64,000 nucleotides of DNA from Streptomyces sp. WM6378. GTDB taxonomy: Bacteria > Actinomycetota > Actinomycetes > Streptomycetales > Streptomycetaceae. The notes under the pieces are model-generated. The model did not search any database, was not told the DNA's origin, and saw nothing but the letters and a program-made list of their open reading frames with translations. This document shows positions 1 to 8,596 of this stretch, in pieces. The DNA lies in the NCBI RefSeq assembly GCF_001279695.1, contig NZ_LGDD01000223.1, positions 1 to 64,000 on the forward strand, in the 5' to 3' direction. Each line of letters opens with the position of its first letter. The first letter of the stretch is position 1. Made by a program: the position numbers and the translations under genes.

Positions 1-569
1 GCCCCCCCCCGCCCCCCCCCCCCCCCCCCCACGTCCCCGCCAAAGGGCCCCCCCCCCCCCCCCCCCACCCCGTCACCCGGCCCCGGAAAAACCACCCCCC
101 GACCCACCCCCGCCTCCACCCGCACCACGCCGGCATCCCCACCCCCCACACCAGGCCCGCCCGAACCGCCCGTACGGTCCTCGGCGGCGGGCAGCGGCGC
201 AGCCGCGGGCAGTTCCTCGACGGCCACCCCGTCCGGCCCGGACTCCGCCCGCCCGGCGCCGCCGTCGCACCCGCCCGAGCGCATGTGAGCCGCCAGCCCC
301 GCCGGCGCCCCCGCATACGCACACCCCGAACAACGCACCCAGCCCGCCCGGTCGACCGCCTCCTGGACCACCGAACGCCCCGGCCCGAACCCCGACTCGA
401 CCAGCCGCTCCGGCAGGCTCACCCCGCCCTGCACCGCACGCAACGCCGCACCGGCCGTGATGTCGTGCCCCAGCACGAACCACCGGCCGATCCCCGCCTC
501 ACCACCACACCCGCAGAAACAATCCCCCGTCGGCACCAGCCGCTTCCGCTTTCCCGTCGTCTCCGTCAC
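1..569 (-). CDS. Zinc-binding-type protein, C-terminus cut by window edge
   Basis: The frame is open from a GTG at 569 to the window edge, so the protein is partial here. The first 90 or so residues match the intact protein at 8287-8589 by eye: both have PTGxCFCGCG near the N-terminus, a GHD box, FGPxxSVV and a later C-x2-C followed by His. The tail then becomes Gly/Pro/Asp-rich and ends in nearly pure glycine, encoded by long G runs. Four conserved Cys plus His suggest metal binding, but no named family is recognised. The start is uncertain because only a weak G-rich site precedes the GTG. The homopolymer run at the edge could also be an assembly-end artefact. Confidence 0.5.
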   Translation of the reverse strand, partial: MTETTGKRKRLVPTGDCFCGCGGEAGIGRWFVLGHDITAGAALRAVQGGVSLPERLVESGFGPGRSVVQEAVDRAGWVRCSGCAYAGAPAGLAAHMRSGGCDGGAGRAESGPDGVAVEELPAAAPLPAAEDRTGGSGGPGVGGGDAGVVRVEAGVGRGVVFPGPGDGVGGGGGGPFGGDVGGGGGGRGG

Positions 570-810
570 AAACCCCGGACCCTAGCGGCCCCGGAACCCC
601 ACATCAGCACACCGGGCCACAGCGACCGGAACCGACCGAAACAGACCGGACAACACCCACGCACGACCAGCACACACACCACCCACGCCACCACCCCGAG
701 CCCTACCAACACGCAGCAGACACACGCGACACCAGCCCGGCACACCAGCCCACAAGACCAGCGCAACAGACCACCACACACGGCACACACGCATGCACAG
801 CACGCCCCAA

Positions 811-849
811 CAGCGCGCTATAACAACAAGCTCAACCAGCACGCTATAA
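811..849. repeat. Direct repeat CAGCRCGCTATAA, 26-base period
   Basis: CAGCGCGCTATAA (811-823) recurs as CAGCACGCTATAA (837-849). Read on the minus strand each copy gives a TTATAGCG box, so the pair could be tandem -10 elements or operator half-sites for the minus gene that starts at 569. The repeat is seen directly; the role is inference. Confidence 0.45.
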
Positions 850-942
850 AAGCAAGTGGAAGCAGCACGACCCGGCAGCGAGCGAGCGAGCGAGCGACGG
901 CGGACGACGACCCCGGCACCAGGCGCTGCACGGCGTACGGCC

Positions 943-980
943 CGATGGACGGCCCGATGGACGGCCCGATGGACGGCCCG
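943..980. repeat. Tandem 12-base repeat GATGGACGGCCC
   Basis: Three head-to-tail copies of GATGGACGGCCC and a partial flanking copy are visible. A short GAGC tetranucleotide array lies just upstream near 878-896. These are simple-sequence repeats with no obvious function. Confidence 0.8.
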
Positions 981-1470
981 GGCGGGATCGAGGCGCGCGC
1001 CGCGATGCCCGGCGGGCGCAGTCGGGGACCGTCGCAGGCGCTGCACGGCGGCGACGGAACAGCGACGACAGTGCGGAGCGGCGACGGGAGGCGGCAGACG
1101 ACACGGACACGGCGCGCGGACGGCCAAGAGGCGAGCAGCAGACGAGGCCGCCGCGAGGAGCGCACGGCGGACCGGTGGCCGGCCGAAGCGCGACGGCCGG
1201 ACGGCGGAACCGGCGCGGCACGGCCGCCGGCGCGGAGGGGGGACGAGGCCGGACGCGCCGACGCCGTGCCACCGTGACCACGCCGCCGCTGTGCCCTACC
1301 GTGGAACCGCACCACGGCCAGACGCGTACCGCCGTCCGCCGCCGCTCCGAGCGCCCACGCCGCCAGGGGCACAGTCGGCCAAGGTCCTCCGGGGCCCGCG
1401 AGAGCAGCAGACCGTCCCGGCCCGATTCGCCGGCGGGGAGCGTGGGAGTACCGCCAGGCTGGAGTCGACC

Positions 1471-2052
1471 GTGCCAAAGAAGCAGCCCACCGCCGCACAG
1501 CGCGCCCGCGAGGTCGCGAGCCAGGGCGGCAAGTACACCCGGGCCCTCCGCACCGCCAAAGGCCCGGCCACCGAGGTCACCAGGTTGGACGACAGGTTCG
1601 GCGGCCACGAGTTCGAGTACGAGCAAGTGACCGATCTGTTCCGTTGTTCGCAGTGCCGGGTCTACGAGCTGGCGGCCCGGGACACAGACGGACCGATCAA
1701 GCCCTGCACGGGCCTGGTCGGCTACGGCGGCGACACCGAACGGGTCTACCTGCTGCTGACCGAGAACCCGGAGCTGCCGTACAGCTACTCATCCACCCTG
1801 GCCGTACACGCCCACAGCACCGGTATCGGACGCGCACCACGGTTCTCCTGGCGCGACGGGAAGCTGCTGATCGAATCGGCTCCCAGCGTCGTCGCCGAAC
1901 TGACCCGCCGGATCGAACACCTCACGACCACCATCGACGGCCGGCAGGTCCCGCTGCTCACCTCGATCGACCACCTCACCGCAGCAGCCGGCCGGGCCGC
2001 CCTCGCCGAGAACTACGCGGCCTACGTCGCCGAGTACGGCCAGCCCGCATAG
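1471..2052 (+). CDS. Hypothetical protein, 193 aa, Cys-x2-Cys motif
   Basis: Starts at GTG with GGAG six bases upstream and ends in TAG. The N-terminus is basic (VPKKQPTAAQRARE). A short FRCSQCRVYE segment near residue 54 gives one C-x2-C pair, followed by a predicted alpha/beta body. The C-terminal part is helical. No family is recognised. It stands alone, convergent with the minus gene at 2463. Codon use matches neighbouring genes, so it is probably a real orphan protein. Confidence 0.7.
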   Translation: MPKKQPTAAQRAREVASQGGKYTRALRTAKGPATEVTRLDDRFGGHEFEYEQVTDLFRCSQCRVYELAARDTDGPIKPCTGLVGYGGDTERVYLLLTENPELPYSYSSTLAVHAHSTGIGRAPRFSWRDGKLLIESAPSVVAELTRRIEHLTTTIDGRQVPLLTSIDHLTAAAGRAALAENYAAYVAEYGQPA

Positions 2053-2415
2053 GAGCCGCCGGTCAGCCCCGGCACGGACACCCGCCCAGGAAATGGTTCG
2101 GCCGAACCAACACCGACTCGCCGAACTCGCCCGACACCAGACCACCCGATCGACCTCCATGAAGCGCGTCGAACTCCAGATAACGCAGACGGCACAACCG
2201 AAGACCACAGCCACGGACACACCAGAACCAGACAGCGCGACAGACCGCGGCGGCGCGCGCACCGCGCGGCGGAGGCCGGAGCGGGCGGAGCGGGCGGGCG
2301 CCGGGCCGGAAGGCGGACGGCGCCGCGGAAGGTAGCAGGCCGGGGCCGGCGGGCGGCGGAGGCCGAGGCGGCGTCCGCGGCCGGGCCGGGCGCGGCGGCG
2401 AGGGGCCAGGGCGGT

Positions 2416-2447
2416 GTGGGGCCCGGCAGTTCGTCGCAGGACCCCAC
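2416..2447 (-). terminator. Inverted repeat after the 2463-2942 gene
   Basis: GTGGGG(C)CC and GG(A)CCCCAC arms flank a roughly 14-base loop, 16 bases beyond the stop codon at 2463. There is no T tract, as is common in GC-rich actinobacteria. The same arrangement recurs at 10268-10300 behind the pseudogene copy of this gene, so gene and hairpin were duplicated together. The rest of 2053-2462 holds no supported gene. Confidence 0.5.
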
Positions 2448-2462
2448 AATCCGGGGCGAGTC

Positions 2463-2942
2463 TCAGGCCGCTCGCGGCAGGTCGGAAGCAGCCGGCGCAT
2501 GCTGCTCTTGCCTCACCGCGCAGGTGACCTCCCAGGCCAGCTCGTAGAGTTCGGCAACTTCCTTGGAGTACCTCGCCGCGTAGTAGCCGGACCCGTCGGG
2601 TGAGGAGCTGCGATACCCCGCTAGCCCCGCAAGCGCCGCGTCGGCCCGCTGTATGAGCAAGGCAGGCAGACGGGATGCACGTCGTGCTCCCGCCTCCGCA
2701 TAGCAGCCGGCATGAGCCAGCAGGCCCCTGGCCAGCCACGGCGCCAAGACCTTGCCGTATCCGGTGCCGTCGCGCTCAAGAACCTCCTCGTCCACCTGGG
2801 CTGGGTCGACGCCCTCCAGGTTCTCGGGGTCGTCATCGATCAACCACTGGAAGAACTCGTGGCGGTACCACCATCGGGCCAGGTCCTTGTCCCTCCTGAG
2901 TTCCCTCTCAAACCTACGGTCAGCAGCAGTCATCCGAGTCAT
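2463..2942 (-). CDS. Hypothetical protein, 159 aa, intact member of a duplicated pair
   Basis: The ATG at 2942 has GAGG eight bases upstream; an in-frame ATG at 2933 is an alternative. The protein starts basic (residues 1-25), continues with an aromatic segment (ARWWYRHEFFQWL) and an acidic stretch, then a helical C-terminal half ending LPRAA. No family is recognised. A damaged copy with the same ends and the same downstream hairpin lies at 10316-10782. A copy of the CTCTGTCCACAGGGC repeat lies directly upstream and points at this gene. Confidence 0.75.
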   Translation of the reverse strand: MTRMTAADRRFERELRRDKDLARWWYRHEFFQWLIDDDPENLEGVDPAQVDEEVLERDGTGYGKVLAPWLARGLLAHAGCYAEAGARRASRLPALLIQRADAALAGLAGYRSSSPDGSGYYAARYSKEVAELYELAWEVTCAVRQEQHAPAASDLPRAA

Positions 2943-2962
2943 GCGCCGATCCTCAGAGCACG

Positions 2963-2981
2963 GCCCTGTGGACAGAGTCCG
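2963..2981 (-). repeat. CGGACTCTGTCCACAGGGC repeat, copy A
   Basis: This 19-base element reads toward the gene starting at 2942. The identical 19-mer occurs at 63423-63441 and shorter matches occur at 22507-22521 and 47957-47971. All four face the next gene downstream. With its flank (2946-2977) it also matches 22490-22521 at 29 of 32 bases. It may be a promoter or operator element. Confidence 0.6.
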
Positions 2982-3185
2982 TCGTGCGAGAGGCCCCGGC
3001 GGGCACGGGCACAGTGCACGGAGGCTGGCGCGGCGCCGGGGCGGGACGGGCGGAGGCCGGAGGCGACGGCAGGCGCGGGGTCGCCGGGGGGGCGGCCTGG
3101 TTCGCCCGGGACCGTAATCGGCGGGCCGGCTCGTCGTTGAGGATGCGGAGCCCCGCCCGTTTACTCGCTGCTGCTGGAGTTGCCC

Positions 3186-3713
3186 GTGCCCGTCCTCGCG
3201 GCCCCGCCCGCGGCCGCGCGGCCCGTTCTCGCGCCCATCGGGAGCCGCGGCCCGGTCGAACAAGCTGTGGTCGAGGGCGCGCTCGCCTCGGCCGGGCCCG
3301 AGACGCTGGTGCGCACCGACGTGCCCCAGCCCGACGGCTCGGTGCGCCTGTACGCGGCTTGGACCGACGGCGGCGGCCCGCTGGCCGATCACATCGACCG
3401 CGTCGCGCTCGCGCGCGGGCTGGACGCCTGGTCCTGGGTCGAGATCCTCACGCACAGCGCCCGCACCACCCACCGTGGCCGGATCGAGGTGCGCGCCCAC
3501 CCGCTGCGGCAGGTCCTCGCCGACGTCGAACGCGGGCACCGGGGCAGCGAGGAGTACCGGGCCGGCTTCGCCCGGATGCTTGCCGACGACGCCGCTCGGG
3601 GCGGCCGCCCGCCGCTGTCCGGGATCCCCGCTTGGCCGGGCGTCGGCCCCCGGCTGTGGCACCGTTACGCGGGAGACAGCTTCACCGTCGAGCGGCACTG
3701 GCTCGGCCGCTGA
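3186..3713 (+). CDS. Hypothetical protein, 175 aa
   Basis: GTG at 3186 is preferred because GGAG sits six bases upstream; an in-frame TTG at 3180 overlaps that site. The protein is Ala/Arg/Gly-rich with a readable alpha/beta segment near residues 55-110 (AAWTDGGGPLADHIDRVALARGLDAW). No family is recognised. It ends 12 bases before the next gene on the same strand, so the two are probably one operon. Confidence 0.65.
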   Translation: MPVLAAPPAAARPVLAPIGSRGPVEQAVVEGALASAGPETLVRTDVPQPDGSVRLYAAWTDGGGPLADHIDRVALARGLDAWSWVEILTHSARTTHRGRIEVRAHPLRQVLADVERGHRGSEEYRAGFARMLADDAARGGRPPLSGIPAWPGVGPRLWHRYAGDSFTVERHWLGR

Positions 3714-3725
3714 GAGGACCGCACG

Positions 3726-5153
3726 ATGCCCGCCACGTTCAGCACCATGACGCCCGGGAACCCGGTGAGCGAGGCCTACGCCCGCCTCATGCACGGCGCC
3801 GACCTGGTCGATGCCGCCCGGCTCACGCCCGAGGAAGAGCAGCGCTGCCAGCGGGAGTTCTCCGGGATTTGGGAACGGCTGCTGCACAACGCCGAGGTGA
3901 CGAACTGGCTGGCGCCGGGGCAGGACCTGAGCTGGCGCAGCGGGATGCCGCGCCGCCGTGTACTGCGCGCGAAGGACGGGCGCACCATCGATCTGGTCCG
4001 GCTCATCCCCTGGGTGCTTCGCGAGAAGCTTGCCGGCGACGTGCTCTACGAGGACACCGCCCAGCGCGAGGAGCAGGTCGTCCTCGGGCACGGCCTGGAG
4101 CCCGGCGACGCCGCCAGCGTCCGCTTCAGGAGCACGAACCCGGTTGCTGTCGAAGGGGAATTGCTCCAGCCCGGCCGGGAGCGCGAGGTCGAGCGGTTCG
4201 TCGACCTGCAGATGATGCTCGCTGCCTACACCGCGCAGCCGTACTTCGTGCCGGCCTCCGAGGCGTTCGACGCCGTCACCGGCTTGCCGCCCGAACCCGA
4301 GGCACAGCTGCGGCTGACGGGCGAGGCCGTCATGGTCTTCCACGACGGCGTTCCGCTGCCTGCCGTCACCGCCGACGACGAGGACCTCCACGCCCACGTC
4401 GCCGCGCACTTCGGCGCCGGGCCCGACGCGTTCTTCGGCGGCAGTCCGCTCGTCATGGGCGGTGTGCTCCTGGCCCACCCGGACGACGGCACCGACGCCG
4501 CGCTGATGTTCAACCCGCTGCTCGGCTGGCTGATCATCGCCAAGATCATGCACGACGGCCGCTACGCCTGGTCGATGCACCCGGTACACCGGCTCGACAC
4601 CAACCCCGGCCCGGCCGCCCGCGTACTGCGCAACTACGCCGCCCTGAACGCGCTGGAGGACTGGGACACACCCCCGCCGATCCCGGGCCGTGCCCGCACC
4701 AGCGGCAAGGGCAAGAAGAACCGGCTGCCCGCGGCGCAGCGGCGCCAGCAGCAGCTCGAACAGGCCGCCCGCACCCCGCAGGCCCGCCTCGGCGCGCTCC
4801 TCGGCGTCCGCGTGCTCCGCTTCACCGCACCGCCCCACCAGGCCGCCACTGTCCCGCCGCCGAGCACGCCAAGCCCGTCGGGCAGGGCGCCCGCGCAGTA
4901 CCGGGACTGGCGCCGCGCCCACTGGACCCGCAACACCCGAGTCCACCTCCTCGACGAACACGGCCGGCCCTCCGGCCCCGTCTACGGCCCCGACGCCATC
5001 GAGGGCAAGACGTTCACCCGGCGCCGGACCCGGGTGAAGGGAACCTGGATCAACGAGCACCTCCCGCCGCGCCCCGGTCAGCCGGCCGTCTACGCGGTGG
5101 ACCCGCAGCTGGCCCGGACCAGCACGGAACCCTCCGACCGCAACCGCACCTGA
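3726..5153 (+). CDS. Hypothetical protein, 475 aa
   Basis: Starts at ATG with GAGAGG nine bases upstream and ends in TGA. The first 320 residues look like a folded, mixed alpha/beta protein with many acidic residues. A basic Gln/Arg-rich linker follows (about residues 325-355), then a small basic C-terminal domain of about 90 residues that could bind nucleic acid. No family is recognised. It is probably co-transcribed with 3186-3713. Confidence 0.75.
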   Translation: MPATFSTMTPGNPVSEAYARLMHGADLVDAARLTPEEEQRCQREFSGIWERLLHNAEVTNWLAPGQDLSWRSGMPRRRVLRAKDGRTIDLVRLIPWVLREKLAGDVLYEDTAQREEQVVLGHGLEPGDAASVRFRSTNPVAVEGELLQPGREREVERFVDLQMMLAAYTAQPYFVPASEAFDAVTGLPPEPEAQLRLTGEAVMVFHDGVPLPAVTADDEDLHAHVAAHFGAGPDAFFGGSPLVMGGVLLAHPDDGTDAALMFNPLLGWLIIAKIMHDGRYAWSMHPVHRLDTNPGPAARVLRNYAALNALEDWDTPPPIPGRARTSGKGKKNRLPAAQRRQQQLEQAARTPQARLGALLGVRVLRFTAPPHQAATVPPPSTPSPSGRAPAQYRDWRRAHWTRNTRVHLLDEHGRPSGPVYGPDAIEGKTFTRRRTRVKGTWINEHLPPRPGQPAVYAVDPQLARTSTEPSDRNRT

Positions 5154-5256
5154 CCGACCCGGAAGAGAGGAGACTCCGACCGCAGCGTGTGTGGGAAAGG
5201 GCCCTCATGGGCGGAACGCCTCTGGCATCCTGGGGGCAGCCGGGCAGCCCCGGCCC

Positions 5257-5285
5257 TTGTGCCCCGCGCACGCGGGGATGGCTCC
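5257..5285. repeat. Single CRISPR-repeat-like palindrome
   Basis: TGTGCCCCGCGCACGCGGGG followed by ATGGCTCCC resembles a type I-E CRISPR repeat of actinobacteria. A weaker copy (CCCGCATGAGTGGGGATGG) lies near 5311-5329, only 48 bases on rather than the usual 61. There is no array and no cas gene in the window. It is either a relic repeat or a chance palindrome between genes. Confidence 0.3.
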
Positions 5286-5407
5286 CGCTAGGAGCACTGC
5301 TCTTCTGCTTCCCGCATGAGTGGGGATGGCGTCACCCAGGCGAACGCACCGGCCACCGTGTGCGGCCTGGACGCGTACCCATCCCCTCGCAGCCAGGAAG
5401 GCCCGCC

Positions 5408-5992
5408 GTGCCCGAAGAGACCACCCTGCCCAGTTCGCCCAGCCCTCTCGACCAGACTGTGGCCGCGCTCGCCGCGGCATACCCCGGCCTGCGGCAGACC
5501 GAACCGTCGAAGTTCGGCGCGCCCCTCGCCGACGTGCGGCTCACCCCGCAGCGCACCGCCCGCTTCGCATGGGCCGGCTACGAGGTGCAGGTGTCCGTCG
5601 GCCACGAGGACCACCTCGACCGCGACGACCCGGACAGCACCGCTCTGTATCGGGAGGTCCGCGCTCACGCCACCCTGCTCGTCCCCCAGACCGTCCAGGT
5701 GGACGGCATCGGGCACGTCGAGTGGGAGATGACCAACTCCCGGTCGGAGATGGGGTTCCCCGCTGCATTCGCCGTGGCGGCCGCGGACCAGCACGACCCT
5801 CGGTTCGCCGCCGCCGTCCTGTCGACCGTGGCCAAGGCCCTCGCCTACGCCCGCCTGGCCACCAAGCACGCGGTCGTCCAGGCGGAGAAAGCCGCCGACG
5901 AGGTCCGGTGGGAGAGCGAACGCCCGGCGGGGGTCAGCCCGCGCAAGTGGCTCCGGGACAAGCGGGCGCAGCGGAACGCGGCAACGTCATAA
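5408..5992 (+). CDS. Hypothetical protein, 194 aa
   Basis: GTG start with AGGAAG seven bases upstream; TAA stop. After a Ser/Pro-rich N-terminus, the middle (residues 30-120) reads as a beta-rich domain (TARFAWAGYEVQVSVGHEDH), then a helical segment with an Ala-rich stretch and a basic C-terminus (VSPRKWLRDKRAQRN). No family is recognised. It lies 254 bases after the 3726 gene on the same strand. Confidence 0.7.
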   Translation: MPEETTLPSSPSPLDQTVAALAAAYPGLRQTEPSKFGAPLADVRLTPQRTARFAWAGYEVQVSVGHEDHLDRDDPDSTALYREVRAHATLLVPQTVQVDGIGHVEWEMTNSRSEMGFPAAFAVAAADQHDPRFAAAVLSTVAKALAYARLATKHAVVQAEKAADEVRWESERPAGVSPRKWLRDKRAQRNAATS

Positions 5993-6141
5993 TCCTCCGG
6001 AGGCCGCCATCCCCCGCCCGCCCACTGGCGAACGGATAGGTGCGCCAGACCAGACCAGCCGCCCCGGGCGGACCAGCGAACGGACGCCGGACGAGGCGCG
6101 GAGGCGGACCGAGCGCCATGTCGAGTTGTCGTCGGACTCGG

Positions 6142-6708
6142 CTACAGATCAACACCGAGGTTTCGCAGCTGCCGTCGGGCAGCGTTGACGCGTCGCTGTG
6201 CGGCCTTCAGTTCCCCGTCGACGGTGCGCAGCACGTCGCGCACGGCGTGGAGCTTCTCGCCCATCTGCTCCCGTGAGGGCTCGCCCGTGTCCGGGGCTGC
6301 CATGGTGAGTATCGTCTGCGCGCCGGTGAGCATGTGCTGGAGGACCGTGGCCGGCAAAACGCCGTCGGCGGCGTCATCGAGGCGGGTGGCGTCCACGTCC
6401 ACCAGCGTGCGGGTGATGCGGGAGCGCAGCAGGTACGGCCAGAGCACCGAGGACGGCACGGTCTCGGCTGCCGCCTCATCGCTGAACGGGTCTACGCCCA
6501 GCGTGGCGTCCATGGCCAGGACGAACGCCTCGCGCATCTCCTCGACTTCGACACGGTCGGCTGCGGCCGCCGACGACTCCGCCCAGAACAGCAGCACCCC
6601 CAGAGCCGCCGCCCGTGGCAGCACCTCCGGCTCCGGCACCCCCAGCGTATACAGACAAGCCCTGATCCGGTCGGTGCTCAACACCGGAACCGGCACATCG
6701 GCGCTCAC
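6142..6708 (-). CDS. Hypothetical helical protein, 188 aa
   Basis: The GTG at 6708 (VSADVPVPVLSTDR) is chosen because AGGG lies nine bases upstream; an in-frame GTG at 6735 would add nine residues. The protein is almost entirely helical, with acidic Ala/Val-rich segments and a C-terminal coiled-coil-like stretch (REQMGEKLHAVRDVLRTVDG). It ends in TAG. It follows 6766-7137 on the same strand and is likely in one operon with it. Function unknown. Confidence 0.65.
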   Translation of the reverse strand: MSADVPVPVLSTDRIRACLYTLGVPEPEVLPRAAALGVLLFWAESSAAAADRVEVEEMREAFVLAMDATLGVDPFSDEAAAETVPSSVLWPYLLRSRITRTLVDVDATRLDDAADGVLPATVLQHMLTGAQTILTMAAPDTGEPSREQMGEKLHAVRDVLRTVDGELKAAQRRVNAARRQLRNLGVDL

Positions 6709-6765
6709 GACAACAGCCCTACTTCCCTCCCGCACCGGATCCGCAGGGCGGGCAGATGCCCGCGT

Positions 6766-7137
6766 TCACATCTCCCCGGGAAGCATCATGGTCAGCACGG
6801 GCTCGCCCGTATCGCCGGGCTCGGTGATGGCGATGAGCCGGTCCGCGCCGATGGGCTCCCGGCCGCAGGGCAACTCCCCAGCAGGCACCACGAAACACAC
6901 CTCGCCCACCGGTGCCTGCTCAACAGCCCGTGCCACCGCGAACAGCACCGCCCGCAGCCGGTCGTCCTCACCGCCGTCGCCAGTCACGAACTCCTGCCGC
7001 GCCCCCACGGTAATGATCACTGGCATCTTCAAGCCGGCGGCCGACGACACCACCGGCGGGACCGCGATGAAGGTGCCATCCGCAAAGAACTCCGCCCGCG
7101 TGAAGGAGGCGACCACGGGCCCGTACTCATCGTCCAT
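6766..7137 (-). CDS. Hypothetical protein, 123 aa
   Basis: ATG start with a GGGGG stretch nine bases upstream. The protein is a compact alpha/beta candidate (MDDEYGPVVASFTRAEFF, then VIITVGAR and VCFVVPAGELPCG). No family is recognised. It is the upstream member of a probable two-gene operon with 6142-6708. Confidence 0.65.
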   Translation of the reverse strand: MDDEYGPVVASFTRAEFFADGTFIAVPPVVSSAAGLKMPVIITVGARQEFVTGDGGEDDRLRAVLFAVARAVEQAPVGEVCFVVPAGELPCGREPIGADRLIAITEPGDTGEPVLTMMLPGEM

Positions 7138-7469
7138 GCCACACAACCCCCGGATCGCTCCGCTTCCGCCTTGTCGTTCTATCCCTTGAGCCTGCCGCCT
7201 ACCGCCCATGAACACCGTCCCTCGAACGAGTGAGTACAGCAGAGCGCCGCACAGCTGACGGTGGAGCCCGGGGCGACAGCGAGCACGGCAGCAACGGGGC
7301 GCGAGACCGCCCCTTTCCAAAGAGACCGGGCGGACGCCGGGCAGCGCGCGACGGCGAACCCACGGGCGGGCGACGCCGCCGAGCCGGGGGTGCGCAGCCC
7401 AGCGAGGAGCGCAGCCGCGGCGGCCGCGGGGCGGGCTACCGAAGGCCTCCCGCTCGCGAGCCCGGCGGG

Positions 7470-7931
7470 TCAGCCGGCAGCAGTGACAGGAACGAGGAGG
7501 GACGCGGTCGCGTCGATGGTGCGCGACTCCTTGAAGAATGCGGAGAGCGCGGTGTCACTGCGGTCAGCGGCCGTGTAGATCCGGGACGTAATGCCCAGGA
7601 ACACCTGCCGTCGGGCACAGGCGACATCGGCCCATTCCTGGGACGTCGGCCGGACGGGAGTGACACCGGGCAGGCCCGTGACGGTGGCCTGGATACCCTC
7701 GACCACCACAGTGACGGGCGTGCCGTCGATGACCGGGTCCACGGCCAAGACGCCCTCACGCATCCCCCATGCCTGCAGCACCTCACGGAGAGCTCCTTGA
7801 GCACTCCGAGGGGAAGCGACGCCGTCCCCCAGGCCGTACAGCATCAGAAAAGCGAAGTCCTTGCCGTCCCCGGGGTGTTCACCGAGCCACCCAGTCGACG
7901 AAAGGGTGCCGAACACGCTCTGTCCACTCAT
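7470..7931 (-). CDS. Hypothetical protein, 153 aa
   Basis: Starts at ATG 7931 and ends in TGA. The composition is typical of a small soluble alpha/beta protein (DFAFLMLYGLGDGV; TPVTVVVEGIQATVTG). The ribosome site is weak. About 330 bases of non-coding DNA separate it from the upstream end of the 6766 gene, and 355 bases from the divergent 8287 gene. No family is recognised. Confidence 0.6.
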   Translation of the reverse strand: MSGQSVFGTLSSTGWLGEHPGDGKDFAFLMLYGLGDGVASPRSAQGALREVLQAWGMREGVLAVDPVIDGTPVTVVVEGIQATVTGLPGVTPVRPTSQEWADVACARRQVFLGITSRIYTAADRSDTALSAFFKESRTIDATASLLVPVTAAG

Positions 7932-8240
7932 ACTCGCCAGCCTATGGCGACGACGGCCGGCGACGGAACCGAAGCACAGAGATGAGCGACGGACGGCACC
8001 AGACGGCCAGACGGACGGCAGCGGGGAGGCTGAAGACCGCCCTGCGGAACGGGACAGCATCTTCGCGCTTCTGCCTTCTGTACTGGGATAACGTCGCAGG
8101 GTTGGAGTCAACGTCGGTCGCGGCGGGCGGCGTTGGCGGCTCGCGCCCTGGGGCCCGCGTCCTGCACGATCAGCTCATGCCCAGGACCCGCCGGGCGCCG
8201 CACGCCCCCAATGGGCCCGGACTTTTCTCATCATGATTCT

Positions 8241-8280
8241 TAGTCAAACTCCTTGTAGTTCAACCTAGTTCAGCTACCTT
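8241..8280 (+). promoter_or_regulatory. Promoter with TAGTTCA direct repeats, probably leaderless
   Basis: TTGTAG (8253-8258), 16 bases, TACCTT (8275-8280), then six bases to the ATG at 8287 fit a leaderless promoter. Three related words (TAGTCAAAC, TAGTTCAAC, TAGTTCAGC) start at about 8241, 8256 and 8267 and overlap the promoter. They could be operator repeats for autoregulation by the small zinc-type protein. Confidence 0.45.
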
Positions 8281-8286
8281 GGTTCT

Positions 8287-8589
8287 ATGGCAAGGAACCT
8301 CCCCCGACTGATCCCGACGGGCAAGTGCTTCTGCGGCTGCGGCAACGACGTCGGCCTCGGCTCGTTCTTCGCTCGCGGCCACGACAAGGTCGCCGAAGCG
8401 GCACTGATCGCCGTCGAGTACGGCGGGTCCGTCGCGCAGATGCTCCACGCGAAGGGCTTCGGCCCCAGCCACTCCGTCGTCCACAAGGCTGTCAGAGACG
8501 CGGGCTGGGAGTACTGCGAGCCCTGCGACTACTACGGCGCCCCCGCCAGCATGCGCAACCACGAGAAGAAGGCCCACAGGGAGAAGTGA
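8287..8589 (+). CDS. Small zinc-binding-type protein, 100 aa
   Basis: The protein starts MARNLPRLIPTGKCFCGCG. Cys residues in CFCGCG, an RGHD box, and a C-terminal C-x2-C-x11-H-x4-H cluster suggest one or two zinc sites. It is the intact relative of the gene at 1-569; the whole length aligns without obvious gaps. The 3' neighbour at 8597 follows after seven bases, so the two are co-transcribed. DNA or RNA binding is plausible but not shown. Confidence 0.75.
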   Translation: MARNLPRLIPTGKCFCGCGNDVGLGSFFARGHDKVAEAALIAVEYGGSVAQMLHAKGFGPSHSVVHKAVRDAGWEYCEPCDYYGAPASMRNHEKKAHREK

Positions 8590-8596
8590 GGGCACG

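Larger units (their letters stand above)
570..1470. other. Long non-coding stretch
   Basis: I see no supported gene in these 900 bases. The first 250 bases are A/C-rich on the + strand with many CA steps. The rest carries simple repeats, listed separately, and GC-rich DNA whose reading frames show no protein-like composition. It separates two divergent genes (minus 1-569 and plus 1471-2052) and probably holds both promoters. Confidence 0.5.

Noticed and set aside
285..1277. Long plus-strand reading frame
   Set aside because: Repeat-driven, very Thr/Pro/Arg-rich, and overlaps the well-supported minus-strand zinc-type protein in frame opposition.
2463..5060. 865-codon minus-strand frame
   Set aside because: Only its last 159 codons are protein-like with a start site; the rest lies antisense to the 3186 and 3726 genes.
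5257..5329. CRISPR array
   Set aside because: Only one good and one poor repeat copy, wrong spacing (48 instead of about 61 bases) and no cas genes; kept only as a repeat-like palindrome.
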